Assembly: GCA_040437565.1 (NCBI GenBank) | Contig: JBDOQK010000003.1 | Coordinates: 620,001 to 684,000, forward strand | DNA from: Albugo candida | Taxonomy: Eukaryota > Oomycota > Peronosporomycetes > Albuginales | DNA: 64,000 nt | Reading direction: 5' to 3' | Part shown: piece after piece, positions 10,242 through 20,880 of the stretch | Layout: each line of letters begins with the position of its first letter | How positions within the stretch are numbered: position 1 is the stretch's first letter | Notes under the pieces: model-generated | Told to the model about the DNA's origin: nothing | The model's input: only the letters and a program-made list of their open reading frames with translations | Databases searched by the model: none | Translations under genes and position numbers: made by a program

Positions 10242-13070
10242 ATGCTCAAAAATCCGACCGCATTACCACCGCTTAGAGAAGCGATACAGGAACTCAACGG
10301 TGTTGATAGAAGCAACAGCAGAGATAAGCCTCAGCATAAAATGGAAGTAAAACGACCCGGCAAGCAGTCATTGAACCCTCAGGCTCCACGCACTTTATCT
10401 GTGGGTAATCAACCTCACAGAAAGATTCAGAGTCACAATACAGAGCACACAGCATCCTCATCAACCGAAATGATGCCGATTGAAGCATGGTGGAGATCGA
10501 CAGCTTCATTGATCCCCCAGGAGTTCCATATCGTTGAGACGAATTTCGTCATTCCTAATCATTTGTATCCTGAAGCTCAGCATCAAAGCACATATTGCGC
10601 GCAGAAAAAACAGTGGGAGACCATAATTTTTCCAGCTTTGCAGCCACGAACCCGCCAGCAAGTGATCCATCTACAAGAAGCGCTTCAAAAGATGATTCAG
10701 CAACACGAGGTGACCTCGGACGCTGTTCCCAGCCTCAGATGCGATCGGATAATGGCCGAGTATAAAATCTATCAGCTATGCTTTCACGAATTGATTCGGC
10801 AAATGCATTATCATTGTCGTGAACAAGGCGATCTTCTGTTCCATATATACATGCGATACGATGAGATGCTGAAGCATTTGATAGACTCTCTGGGTCAACA
10901 GGAGCTGACGATGCAAAAGCTCAAGAAAGAGCTTCAGCCTCAGCAACAGCTCGTACCGGACCAGATCACCTCATCAGAGGTCGAGGACGAAGTAAAGGAC
11001 TTGAAACCTACGATTCAGGTCGAAGAGACTCGCAGTTGTGAATGTCACGCGAAAACTGCTCAGGTCGACGAATTGCTTTGGCAAATAAAACGATTGGAGT
11101 TGGAAATACACAGACTTACTTTCACGAAATCTTTGCGGCGCGATCTGAGAGGTGAGAAAAACCTCGATCAAACAGAGATTATCTGTGAGCGTTTGCGAGT
11201 CTTATGGGAAAAAATGACGCATGCAGCTGCGCTCATCCAAAGACGTTTTCGAGCTTTTCGAGTCTACAAGTACGTGAAGCACCATCGAGCTGTCGCTCGT
11301 GCTGTAAAACAGCGCCAAAGTCAAGTTGCTGCGATCAAATGTATCCAAACCGGCGTTCGTAGCTTCTTGACCAAAACCAAGAAAAAAGACACTCGAGCGC
11401 GTCTCCCAGCAGACGATAATAAATGCACGCCAGCAGATCAAAGTACGTCATGTTTACATCTGATAGACAGTGTGACTGTCGCCTTGCCGGAATCAAAGCG
11501 ATGTCTTGGACAGGAGTCTTTGCAGGCGTCGACACGGGTAGAAGAGAGCATGGACAAGGACCTCACGTTAGCGCACGCACGAGAGCTCTGTGAGCGTTTG
11601 AATGATATGCTAGGATGTAACTATGTACAGATGGATACATCGCCAAATATGCAGAGGAAAGCGATTTTAGAAATAGAGGAAGTTCTTCCAAAAACGTATG
11701 TCGATGCCACAACTTCCACAAGCGATTTTGCTCCAATTGTGCCTTTTGAAATGGTTCAGAAGCCTCAAGACGAAATGCTGGATGATGAATCAGATCTCCT
11801 TTCACAGTTGCGTGAAATTCAGTCAGATTCCCTGTCTTTGAGCTCCGATGCAACTATCACGCCTTGGCAGCCTTCTTATTACAGTATCACGCAAACTCCG
11901 TGCTTGAACTCCACCAACATCGCAGAGACTCTGCTTGTAGCTCTCTCACGGAAGCAAAAAACCAAATTGATCACACTGAGGCACTTTATGACCACCATTT
12001 ACGACATTCTTCTCGACAAAATGGAGACAATGCTGCGCCCTCAGCAGACATACAATTGTCAATGGCGGCCAATTTCGGACGAGCTCATAGCTACCAAATC
12101 AGCTCTCTGCTTTTCTGTCACAGAATGGCGAGCTGGATGGGATGATCGTAGTCTGCTAGATAAACTTGATATTGTGCATGCCATTCAGCAGCATTTTCGA
12201 TTCCAATTTGGCCTCGAGAGTCTTACTAAGAGCGCTTGGACACAACTGATCGAGCTATTAAACGAGTTTTCATCGATGCACCCGGACGTGCAGCGTTTTC
12301 AGCAGTTGTTGACGAGACGAGCTGATTCAAGCGATGTGATTTTTTACCTTATTTGCCGCCAGCTCGCATGGAATCAACGTAAAGTGTCTCAGACAAATCG
12401 CTCGCTTTTGGTCCATCCAGAAAGTATTTGTGAGGTTGTGACCATGCAGCAGGCACAATCAATGGCGTGGCAATTATTCCGAGTCGACGATGAGGCACAG
12501 ATCACTGCAATGGATGAGGCTTTGGTCGATATCAATCATCATCTCTATCGTCGATATTTGCCAAAAAGCGGCTATCTTCAGTTTGATCAATTGACGCAAA
12601 ATCACATTTCGAAAGCTATTGTCACCAAGGAGATGCTGTCTGAGGGCGTGAAAACAAAGTCTTTGTACCAAAATCAGTCCAAGCACAAAAATGCCAAGTC
12701 ATTTTCCCTTCACCGGCCAAAAAGCCTCAATCTTCCGATGGTAGACGACATTGTGATGGCAGACGAATACGTTTATTTTGAAAAAGTTGTTGATCTACTA
12801 TGCAAATACAGAACTGAAGCGTATCACTTCCACTCGTGTCTGAGTCGCATTTTGGAGCTATTTGGCGATAATTGTGGGCTAACAAAAATTCAGTTTATCG
12901 ATCGAATGATGCCGTTCACCATTTCCACAACGGAGAGGGAATTTGCCAATATATATCATTGTATGATCCGTGCAAGCTCGCATGTCGAAGATGAGCTGAT
13001 GACGCGCTCCGTGTTCGTTTCCACGGTACTTGAGCTTGTACATAACAAAATGCTCAAAATCGTATGCTGA
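10242..13070 (+). CDS. IQ-motif, coiled-coil protein, 942 aa, function unknown
   Basis: Single-exon protein. The frame is open from 10194, but the first ATG is at 10242 (MLKNPTALPPL). The N-terminal 100 residues are basic and probably disordered. A charged coiled coil follows (around residues 220-330), then an IQ motif near residues 328-345 (AALIQRRFRAFRVYKYVK) and a weaker second one near 365-380 (AIKCIQTGVRSFLTKTKKK). IQ motifs usually bind calmodulin or EF-hand light chains. The C-terminal half is helical with no domain I recognise. The overall design resembles cilium or basal-body IQ proteins, which would suit a zoosporic organism, but that is inference. Its 3' end meets the convergent RING gene. 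Confidence 0.85.
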   Translation: MLKNPTALPPLREAIQELNGVDRSNSRDKPQHKMEVKRPGKQSLNPQAPRTLSVGNQPHRKIQSHNTEHTASSSTEMMPIEAWWRSTASLIPQEFHIVETNFVIPNHLYPEAQHQSTYCAQKKQWETIIFPALQPRTRQQVIHLQEALQKMIQQHEVTSDAVPSLRCDRIMAEYKIYQLCFHELIRQMHYHCREQGDLLFHIYMRYDEMLKHLIDSLGQQELTMQKLKKELQPQQQLVPDQITSSEVEDEVKDLKPTIQVEETRSCECHAKTAQVDELLWQIKRLELEIHRLTFTKSLRRDLRGEKNLDQTEIICERLRVLWEKMTHAAALIQRRFRAFRVYKYVKHHRAVARAVKQRQSQVAAIKCIQTGVRSFLTKTKKKDTRARLPADDNKCTPADQSTSCLHLIDSVTVALPESKRCLGQESLQASTRVEESMDKDLTLAHARELCERLNDMLGCNYVQMDTSPNMQRKAILEIEEVLPKTYVDATTSTSDFAPIVPFEMVQKPQDEMLDDESDLLSQLREIQSDSLSLSSDATITPWQPSYYSITQTPCLNSTNIAETLLVALSRKQKTKLITLRHFMTTIYDILLDKMETMLRPQQTYNCQWRPISDELIATKSALCFSVTEWRAGWDDRSLLDKLDIVHAIQQHFRFQFGLESLTKSAWTQLIELLNEFSSMHPDVQRFQQLLTRRADSSDVIFYLICRQLAWNQRKVSQTNRSLLVHPESICEVVTMQQAQSMAWQLFRVDDEAQITAMDEALVDINHHLYRRYLPKSGYLQFDQLTQNHISKAIVTKEMLSEGVKTKSLYQNQSKHKNAKSFSLHRPKSLNLPMVDDIVMADEYVYFEKVVDLLCKYRTEAYHFHSCLSRILELFGDNCGLTKIQFIDRMMPFTISTTEREFANIYHCMIRASSHVEDELMTRSVFVSTVLELVHNKMLKIVC

Positions 13071-13326
13071 ATCCCATTTGATGTTCCTGTGATGACTCGT
13101 TCATTGCCACAAAAACTGAGCTAATGCGGCCATCGCGTTGAGCAGAAAGCAACTGAGCAGACTGGCTGGTAGCATCAGTAAAGCGCTTTGCAAAAACTGG
13201 TTTCGAAAAATGAATATAAGTCTTCTTACATAAGTTGCAATCGACTCTCTGATCAACTTACACCATGTTCTTGAAAGAGGAAAGAAAATCTGGATGCTAT
13301 AGATGGAAATGATCGTTAGGAGACGT

Positions 13327-14873
13327 TCAGAGTAGAGGTATTGCGGGTGTACTTGTGATGATAACATGCTGTCTACATAGCGGACACACTTCGCTTTTCT
13401 TCTCCAACCAAGGATTGATGCAGTCTTGATGGAAATAGTGAGAGCATGGAAGCACCTGCAAGCGAAAATGGTCACGAAAGAGGTTTGCGATGATATAGAA
13501 GGATACCTTGACAAGCTCATCAAATTCGAATCTTTCCAAACAAATGGCACAATGCTCGGAGTTTGCATCGTTTATACACTCTGCATCATCCAGAGGTGCA
13601 TCCAGATGCAAGTCGACTGAGCTTGCGACTGCTCTCGCATGATCGACGGGATTCTTTGACGTTATCTTATAGTGAGCTAGGTCGTTAATGCTGATCGAAA
13701 ACAACCACGCTTTTTCATCTCGAAATGATGGACTCTGTGCGGTCAAAAGCATTCGATCCAAAACAGTAAACTTTTTCGTCATATTTGTCGATGATTTCGC
13801 TTTCTCTGCGATCAAAAATGCACGCAACATTTTGTGATATCTCAAAACAGGAAGTATTCGCGCTGCTCTTTTTCGCAAACATTGACGTAAATAGTCCAGC
13901 AGGAAAGAACCCAACACACTGACGCAACTACAAAAATCATAAGAAATCCATTGTAAGTAATTCCAGTGCGCACCTTGACAATAACCATATTGTAGACACT
14001 GCGAAAGCATACGTCATCACGCGTTTTGTAGCCCAAGGCGAAGATGATACTTTGCTCACTGTGAAAGAGTATCATTCCTTGCATAATACTCGCTGTTTAC
14101 TTGACGTACTTTTTCCTCGATCATCCAGTGTCACACGAACGGTTTCCCACGGATACGCTCGTAACAAGGACAGTAATAGCTTTTCCCCATCTCTGTACGA
14201 TATGAATACTGCTGGAATGTGCACTTTGGACGCATTCTCATCCCGCTGCATGATGATATAGCTACTGCATAGCAACGATAAGTATGATAAAAACCTTTTG
14301 CAACGCGTACTCACTTAGACGCACGTATTTCTGTATCCATTATGATAGCCGCTGCGGCACCCGCTTCCTGAGCATGGATGACTTTCGTCACAAAATTGCA
14401 TTCTCCACGCTGAATGAGTGCGATTTTATTGTGCAAAAGTAGTGCCGAAATATTTCTTGTGTCATTTTTGTGCTTGTTCCCATTGGAGAGTGGCTGACAA
14501 GCAATGAGAGGATCGACTAAACTTAAAGTGAGTAAAAGAGAATCTGCTGCTGTTAAGTATCAGCGCACCTGCAACAAGCTCATAGTCGTCAAGCGGATTG
14601 CGGTGCAGGAGCTCATCATCTGTGAATTGTCCCGTTCTGTGAGGTTCGATAGTGAAATTATATCCCAAGCTCTGAAGTGAGAAGCTTACAAGTGTGTGAT
14701 ATTTTGGCAGCAAGGACTGCGTAACAGAAGTGGTCATTATGAAGCTCACAAATACCAGTGACACGCAATGTGCTACACATTGACGAGTTATGTTACCTGT
14801 TCAAAACGAGTGCTGAAGACAAGCGTACGAGTCGAAAAAACAAGCACACAAAATGGACATTCGAATGCTTCAT
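13327..14873 (-). CDS. PA-TM-RING E3 ubiquitin ligase, RNF13/GRAIL-like (7 exons)
   Basis: Membrane-anchored E3 ligase with a luminal protease-associated (PA) domain, one membrane span and a cytosolic RING-H2. Exons are 14873-14797, 14684-14569, 14516-14315, 14261-14110, 14058-13974, 13927-13507 and 13455-13327 (about 393 aa). After splicing the PA core reads IALIQRGECNFVTKVIHAQEAGA, then IIMQRDE and PAVFISYRDGEKLL. The span AFAVSTIWLLSSCVSVLGSF forms only after the 46-nt intron is removed. The RING reads CAICLERF...CSHYFHQDCI...CPLC; its 51-nt intron (13456-13506) is in frame and stop-free. The 5' end is uncertain: ATG 14873 gives a signal-peptide-like MKHSNVHFVCLFFRLVRLSS but needs a 112-nt intron. 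ATG 14737 needs no intron but gives no signal peptide. An alternative 3' splice pattern is given in the findings. Confidence 0.87.
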
Positions 14874-14971
14874 GGCGATTCGGACGTCTGTCAAATCGTG
14901 TGTACCACTTTATTCAAGAACGGCGCAGTTTGCCACCTTACAGATGCAAGATACAGGATGCAAAAGTATCT

Positions 14972-16673
14972 CTACTGTTGAGGTTCCTGCTTGGGGTTGA
15001 TCTTGATCATGTCGTCAATACGCAGAATTGCGATGGCCGCTTCCGTCGCGAATCGAAGACTCTTGATCTTACTGATTGCTGGTTCCACCACACCCGCTTC
15101 CAAATTGTTGCAAACTGTGCCTTCTAATAGCTCAAGGCCAGAGAATCGAAGCTCGTCGCTACCACCCGATTGACTTTTTGTGTGTTGAGCACATAATCGC
15201 GCTACCAATTCCGCTGCGTCTTGAGCTGCATTTACAGCCAGCGTTTTCGGAATGATCAAAAGTGCTTCAGCGAATTCTACAATTGCAAGTTGTTCTCGGG
15301 AGCTCAGAGTATTTGCGTAATTCTCCAGGTAGATGGAAAGAGCACACTCAACTGCACCACCACCTGCGACCAACTGATTGCTTTCGAGCATACGTTTTAC
15401 AACCATCAGAGCATCATGGAGAGTTCGATCCATTTCGTCGAGCATGTTCTCATTAGCACCACGAAGAACGAGGGTGGTCGCACGGCTGGTTTTGCATCCT
15501 TTGATATAGATAAGTTCACCGTCACCGACACGCTCTTCACTAACCACTTCTGCTTCTCCTAGATTTGCCGGATCGAATGTCTCTTCACCTTCCATATCGG
15601 CAAGTGTGAGAACAACCTGGCCACCTGTGGCTCTGGCGATTCGGACCAGATCTTCTTTCTTCACACGACGAACACCCATTGCTTTGGCTTCAACGAAATA
15701 CTTGAGACATAGATCGTCAATTCCTTTGGTAGTAAGGAGCACATTGGCGCCTGCATCCAAAATTTTTTGTATCTTTTCCTTGGTTATGTCAATTTCACGC
15801 TGACGAATTTGTTCAAGCTCTTTGGGATCCGTCACCACCACTTGAACCCCCATTTGATTGCGATATCGCTGCAAATCAAAGTCTAAAAGAGCAATCTTGG
15901 CATTCTTCACAACTGTAGGCATTCCTTGTGAGGCTCGAACACAATTGAGTGCAAAACCATCCACTAATTCGGACTCCAACGCGCTTTTTCCGTGTGCTTT
16001 GAGGACATTGATAGCACTCACTGGGTACCGCGCGGTCATTTTTCCTTTACTTCCTTCTCCCATCACTTTTACCGAAGTCACAGCATCAACCACCATATTT
16101 GCAAACAGCTCACTTTCTGGGCCTAAAATCTTCGAAGACATACTTGTCTTTGCAGCATTCACGAGAACGGACCTTCCCAGCGAGTCCACGGGAACACTAA
16201 GATTTTCTTTGACATATTTCACAGCCTCTCGCATTGCCAGGCGATATCCTGCAATAATGCTTGTAGGATGGATTTTATTTTTGACCAATTCATTTGCGCG
16301 CTAGCATAAAAAGAACCAGAATTATAACCAATGATCGCTACGAAGCAGATAAAGCAGATAAAGCAGATACCTTGAGCAGCTCTGCTGCGATGATAACAAC
16401 GGAAGTGGTCCCGTCCCCAACTTCCTGGTCCTGTAGTCCAGCAAGTTCGACTAGTACTTTTGCAGCAGGATGTTCCACTTCTAATTGTTTTAGAATTGTG
16501 GCACCATCATTCGTGATGGTGATGTCTCCAATGTCGTCCACAAGCATTTTGTCTAGACCAACGGGTCCAAGTGAGGACTTGACAATATTTGCAACCGCAA
16601 TGGCTGCTGTAACATTGTGTTCGCGAACATCTTTCCCGGAGGTTCGGGTGCCTTCCACAATTGAATCTTCCAT
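14972..16673 (-). CDS. CCT1: T-complex protein 1 subunit alpha (CCT1)
   Basis: Alpha subunit of the cytosolic group II chaperonin TRiC/CCT, which folds actin, tubulin and other proteins using ATP. Exons are 16673-16371 and 16300-14972, giving 543 aa against about 550 in the family. ATP-site motifs are present: [22 protein letters not shown] and GDGTTSVV in exon 1, then [10 protein letters not shown] and [12 protein letters not shown]. Subunit identity rests on near-continuous agreement with CCT1 ([38 protein letters not shown]). The 70-nt intron contains three tandem copies of a GATAAAGCA-like 9-mer just inside the donor. The C-terminus ([10 protein letters not shown]) is short. Confidence 0.97.
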
Positions 16674-16807
16674 TATTTTTTATCAGCGATAAATCTTTTT
16701 TTGGTGGCGCTAATGGATGTTCTCTATAACTGTTAAGATTCAGACAAATCATCAGATCACTACGATAGCACAGCATAATGTTTTGAAGGTGTTGTACATA
16801 TAGAGGT

Positions 16808-16907
16808 NNNNNNNNNNNNNNNNNNNNNNNNNNNNNNNNNNNNNNNNNNNNNNNNNNNNNNNNNNNNNNNNNNNNNNNNNNNNNNNNNNNNNNNNNNNNN
16901 NNNNNNN
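16808..16907. other. Assembly gap (100 N)
   Basis: 26 bp repeated on both sides (16782-16807 and 16908-16933). Confidence 0.95.
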
Positions 16908-17038
16908 TTTGAAGGTGTTGTACATATAGAGGTATCAACAAGCGCAGTGTAAATGAACACCGTACTTGCATGTTGCCTTAGGAACAGAATCGAAGATCCA
17001 AGAAATGAGGCATTCCTTCAATGTACAAGGAGATTTGC

Positions 17039-17269
17039 CTATGAAGATTCTTCATCGCGCACAATAGAAGCATGAATTTCTGCATTTTTTATGGGACGAT
17101 TGTTTTCACAGGCACGCATACACATCCATCGAATCTCCGTAGCATGTGCAATCAACACTTCATCACCTGATGAAATGTGTCCGGAAATCACAATGATTAC
17201 GACAAAGTCAATGAGGAAATAAACTGTATCGCAAATCATTTGCAATTGCACTAACGTATGAAGCCGCAT
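17039..17269 (-). CDS. Possible small single-span membrane protein, 76 aa
   Basis: ATG-initiated ORF on the minus strand immediately downstream (in transcription direction) of the EFG1-like gene. The N-terminus MRLHTLVQLQMICD leads into a roughly 20-residue hydrophobic run, then a polar tail with WMCMRACENNRPI. There is no recognised domain. The hydrophobic run might instead be a 59-nt intron, since GTTTATTT and TCATCAG bracket it, but the splice phase I tried does not keep the frame. Treat it as a weak prediction. The start region is repeated across the neighbouring gap (near 17815). Confidence 0.25.
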   Translation of the reverse strand: MRLHTLVQLQMICDTVYFLIDFVVIIVISGHISSGDEVLIAHATEIRWMCMRACENNRPIKNAEIHASIVRDEESS

Positions 17270-17677
17270 TGTATTATATTGCCAATCGTATTGCCTTCAG
17301 TACATCAACGTGACACAATATCTCTATATATCGCTCGATACCATCATTCTCGGCGTCATATCGCGCATCATGTCACGGTATTTAGTGTCAACATTGGTAA
17401 AATCACGAATATAACTGTTTATCTCTACAATTACGTGACTAGCCAAGCCTATTTTTACTCTATGAAGAAGTCGGAATCGTGCTCTTCATTTTCAGAATTT
17501 TGTGCTGGAAATGATTGATTGAATTTCTTTTCTGTATCGCTCAATTCGCTTGTGCTTCCATCTTGGTCGACAAGCGCTGGCTCATTGGTTTCTTTATTTT
17601 GCCTGTGTTTCTTCTTTTTCTTCTTTTGGATCACTTTGAGTGGTTTCTTGATCAAGTTGCATGAACTCGTACTGTCG

Positions 17678-17777
17678 NNNNNNNNNNNNNNNNNNNNNNN
17701 NNNNNNNNNNNNNNNNNNNNNNNNNNNNNNNNNNNNNNNNNNNNNNNNNNNNNNNNNNNNNNNNNNNNNNNNNNNNN
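17678..17777. other. Assembly gap (100 N)
   Basis: 446 bp repeated (17232-17677 and 17778-18223), including the 3' end of the EFG1-like gene. Confidence 0.95.
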
Positions 17778-18000
17778 CAAATCATTTGCAATTGCACTAA
17801 CGTATGAAGCCGCATTGTATTATATTGCCAATCGTATTGCCTTCAGTACATCAACGTGACACAATATCTCTATATATCGCTCGATACCATCATTCTCGGC
17901 GTCATATCGCGCATCATGTCACGGTATTTAGTGTCAACATTGGTAAAATCACGAATATAACTGTTTATCTCTACAATTACGTGACTAGCCAAGCCTATTT

Positions 18001-19166
18001 TTACTCTATGAAGAAGTCGGAATCGTGCTCTTCATTTTCAGAATTTTGTGCTGGAAATGATTGATTGAATTTCTTTTCTGTATCGCTCAATTCGCTTGTG
18101 CTTCCATCTTGGTCGACAAGCGCTGGCTCATTGGTTTCTTTATTTTGCCTGTGTTTCTTCTTTTTCTTCTTTTGGATCACTTTGAGTGGTTTCTTGATCA
18201 AGTTGCATGAACTCGTACTGTCGGCCTTCGATTTCCTAGATTCTGTGCAAAATGATTCGAACTTTTCATGTGAATCTATATTTTCCTCATAGGTCTTGAC
18301 AACTTCAGCTTTCAGAGTCTCTCGACTGAATACAGTTTCATGTCAAGTCAAACATATAAGAGCATTGTTCTGACCATACCGTATCATTGCGGTATCATCC
18401 AACGTTTTGACCGTAGGAAATAATGGAATGTACCGCTCGCTTTTCGGGAAGTAGAAAACATACTTGACATTCCGAATTAGCGTCAATGTGACAGAGTTAA
18501 ACAAATGCCATATACCATCAAATCTCTTCGAGTAGCGGTTATGTCGGCATGCATCTTCTTCTTTTCTTTCTTTGATGTTGTCTGACAGTTACGTGATATT
18601 AATTGAGAGTGCTCGCGAGTATAGGTTGGGATGCTTGACCTCTTCCAGCTTCTTTTTTAGTTTTCCAAGCTTTCGCATGAGCTTGACACGTTCGAAGAAT
18701 CGTGGCTATGGTACAATCCTCAGTCACGTACATGATTGATGGAAATACATAATTCACCTTTTTGCTCCTTTCCACTATCTTTTTCTGCTCACTAATCACA
18801 TTTTTTTCTTCTAACTAATCGTTCATTAGATTACATTGTCACCAAGATAACTTCCTCACCTGCGCCAGCAATTCCTCAAGTTCTCGTTCTTTGTCAGCGC
18901 ATGTTGGATCTTTCTGACCCTGTCATGAGAAACTGTAATGTCATGACTTCCAGCAAAAAAAATGAACCTTTCGTTGCAAGTATCGTTCTAATGATCGAAT
19001 TCGGTTCTTCAGTGACGGAATTTTCTTCGCCTTGAGCTTATTTTTAGACTTTGCATACTTCATGCGAAGTCGAGTACCTAGAAAAGAAATTGGAATCGGA
19101 TTTCATCTGCTTCAGCTCTAATTAGAAGTCAAAGGTGCCGCTACACGTACCTCCAGTTGGCGCCAT
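18001..19166 (-). CDS. EFG1: EFG1-like rRNA-processing protein, 8 exons, 260 aa
   Basis: Nucleolar coiled-coil protein of the EFG1 family, needed in yeast for 18S rRNA maturation. Exons (minus strand) are 19166-19151, 19077-18968, 18919-18860, 18814-18758, 18705-18640, 18581-18516, 18462-18380 and 18325-18001. Joined length is 783 nt, so 260 aa plus stop. All seven introns are 45-73 nt with GT..AG ends. Family landmarks in order are SLKNRIRSLERYLQRK, ADKERELEELLAQLEE, KKPRFFERVKLMRKLGKL, ITATRRDLMYVFYFPKSERY, IPLFPTVK and a lysine-rich tail with KKKKKKHRQNK and an acidic end (ENEEHDSDFFIE). These parallel yeast EFG1 blocks (RIRDLERLL, MVRFFEKKKALRK, IELCYVINFPKTEKYIAL). The first exon carries only 16 coding bases. 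The 3' end is present a second time at 17455-17677 because of the gap flank. Confidence 0.88.
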
Positions 19167-19393
19167 CGATGCGCGAAATGGATCGAGCAATTGCGATGTA
19201 CACTCAGCCAATAGAGTGACAACAATACGTATAATAACCAATAATTATGCGCAATATTTACATAATAACCAATCAGCCAATAGCTTACAGGATTGGTCGA
19301 TGCATAATTTATGTGTGAAACGTCGCCAGAAAGTGTCACTCGAATTCGATTTTATCGCACTCGTTCCGCCAAAAGAAAACAATCCGTACGGAA
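19167..19393. promoter_or_regulatory. Divergent promoter with five CCAAT boxes
   Basis: The 227-bp region between EFG1 (minus) and PKA-R (plus) has CCAAT at 19208, 19238, 19269 and 19277, and ATTGG at 19292, all within 90 bp. A 12-bp word (ATAATAACCAAT) occurs twice, 31 bp apart (19231 and 19262). CCAAT boxes are bound by NF-Y in eukaryotes; use here is inferred from density and from position between two start codons. Confidence 0.55.
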
Positions 19394-20729
19394 ATGAGTG
19401 ATGCAATGAGACAAGATCATCGCAGATACCTGAAAGACCAAGATATTCAGGCATTATTCGTTCAAATTGTTGGATCGTTACTGATAACGAAACCCGACAA
19501 TCCCATCGGACACATTGCCGAGTACTTGGTGTCGACGTATCCAAACGAAACGAAATCTGTATCAAAATTCTTTTCCAAACCTCTTTCCAAAGAGCACAAT
19601 TCAAATTATGTCGACGCGTCCTCAGGATTCGACGCCAAAGAATATTGTGCGTCAGGTTCGATGTCTCTCTATTCCTGCACTTTAAGACATGATATCATTA
19701 ACGTATTATATGACAGAGGTCACTTCATCGGAAGAATCTTATAGCGACGAAGAAAACGATGGCGATGTTTTGAATGACATTTACACTCCAGAACCTCCAT
19801 TTCCGATCTCCAGAGCTCGAAGAACATCAGTTTCTGCTGAAACACTTGATCCTTTGAGTGTCCGGAATGACAAGAGAATCGTGCATGCAAAGTCTAACAA
19901 AGAACGTGAGCAGATCAGAAAAATCGTATCTGGAAATATTCTATTCCAATCTCTCGATGAGAATCAGCTGGGAATCGTGTTGGATGCGATGTTTCCCAAG
20001 ATTTTTGAGCCTGAAGATATCATAATCAAGCAAGGAGATGACGGAGATAACTTTTACATTTTGGAAAGCGGTGTCTGCGAAGTTTACAAAGACGGCGAGC
20101 TCGTGCAAACGGTAACAAGCGTGTGATCATGTCTTAGATTTAATATATATGCGTGTATATAGTGCACAGAAGCAATGTCATTTGGTGAATTAGCGCTAAT
20201 GTACAATGCTCCACGAGCTGCAACAGTACAAGCGCGAGAAAAATCAAAAGCCTGGGCGCTGGATAGACATACTTTCAAGTACATTATAATGGAAACGACT
20301 TTGAGAACAAGACAAGCACATCGTGGCTTTATTGAACGGGTTCCGATACTCGAGTCACTCAGTGACACCGAGCGGACGACCATTGTGGATGCTCTTCGCG
20401 TGGAGCATTTTCAAGATGGACAAGTTATAATACAGCAAGGCGATGATGGGAATCACTTTTACATCATAGAAGAAGGTGAAGCTATGTGCAGCAAACGCGT
20501 ATCCTCCGACGCACTTTCACAAGACATGGGAACACTCCAATCTGGTTCTTACTTTGGCGAAATTGCTCTTCTCACAGCACGACCTCGTCAGGCCACCGTC
20601 ACGGCCAAAGGACCCGTAAAATGTCTCGTTCTCGATCGTAAAACTTTCAAGCGCGTGATGGGTCCTCTTGAAGATATTCTAAAGCGGAACATTGACAAGT
20701 ACCATCTCTTTATGGCAAACAACATTTAG
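19394..20729 (+). CDS. PKAR: cAMP-dependent protein kinase regulatory subunit, RII-like (3 exons)
   Basis: Regulatory subunit that holds PKA catalytic subunits inactive until cAMP binds. Exons are 19394-19655, 19717-20111 and 20163-20729 (407 aa). The N-terminus (YLKDQDIQALFVQIVGSLL, NPIGHIAEYL) looks like an RIIa dimerisation/docking domain. An acidic linker leads to RRTSV at residues 122-126, an inhibitor sequence with a phosphorylatable Ser as in RII. Two cyclic-nucleotide-binding domains follow, with phosphate-binding cassettes FGELALMYNAPRAATV and FGEIALLTARPRQATV; the key Glu and Arg are present in both. The acceptor at 20162 is set by frame (CTEAMSFGELAL). The 3' part from 20091 appears again at 22645-23283 across the gap. 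Confidence 0.95.
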
Positions 20730-20880
20730 AACTAGGTCGTCCTAATCTGACAATGTAGTACCCTATGTTAGTCTTTTAGACTCGTCTTTACGCTATTCTT
20801 CGCGACATTACAACGACGTGTCGATATAGAGACTATGTCAGGTATACGTTTCAATTACGGCTCAGAACATTGTAGCTGCT

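Larger units (their letters stand above)
16674..18000. other. Intergenic stretch between CCT1 and the EFG1-like gene, two N gaps
   Basis: After removing the gaps and the 446-nt repeated flank, only about 650 bp of unique sequence remain. A minus-strand ORF of 76 codons (ATG at 17269, stop at 17039) encodes one hydrophobic segment (VYFLIDFVVIIVISGHI) followed by a charged tail. It may be a small membrane protein or chance; I do not recognise it. No RNA gene is evident. Confidence 0.5.

Noticed and set aside
13101-13568. 155-codon minus-strand ORF with a hydrophobic end
   Set aside because: It overlaps the RING exon in a different frame, where the RING cysteines and histidines are clearly coding.
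15858-16304. 148-codon plus-strand ORF
   Set aside because: Antisense shadow of CCT1, which is certain on the other strand.
16340-16370. GATAAAGCA triplet repeat read as coding in CCT1
   Set aside because: It falls within the 70-nt intron; the splice LLK to RANELVK restores the family sequence.
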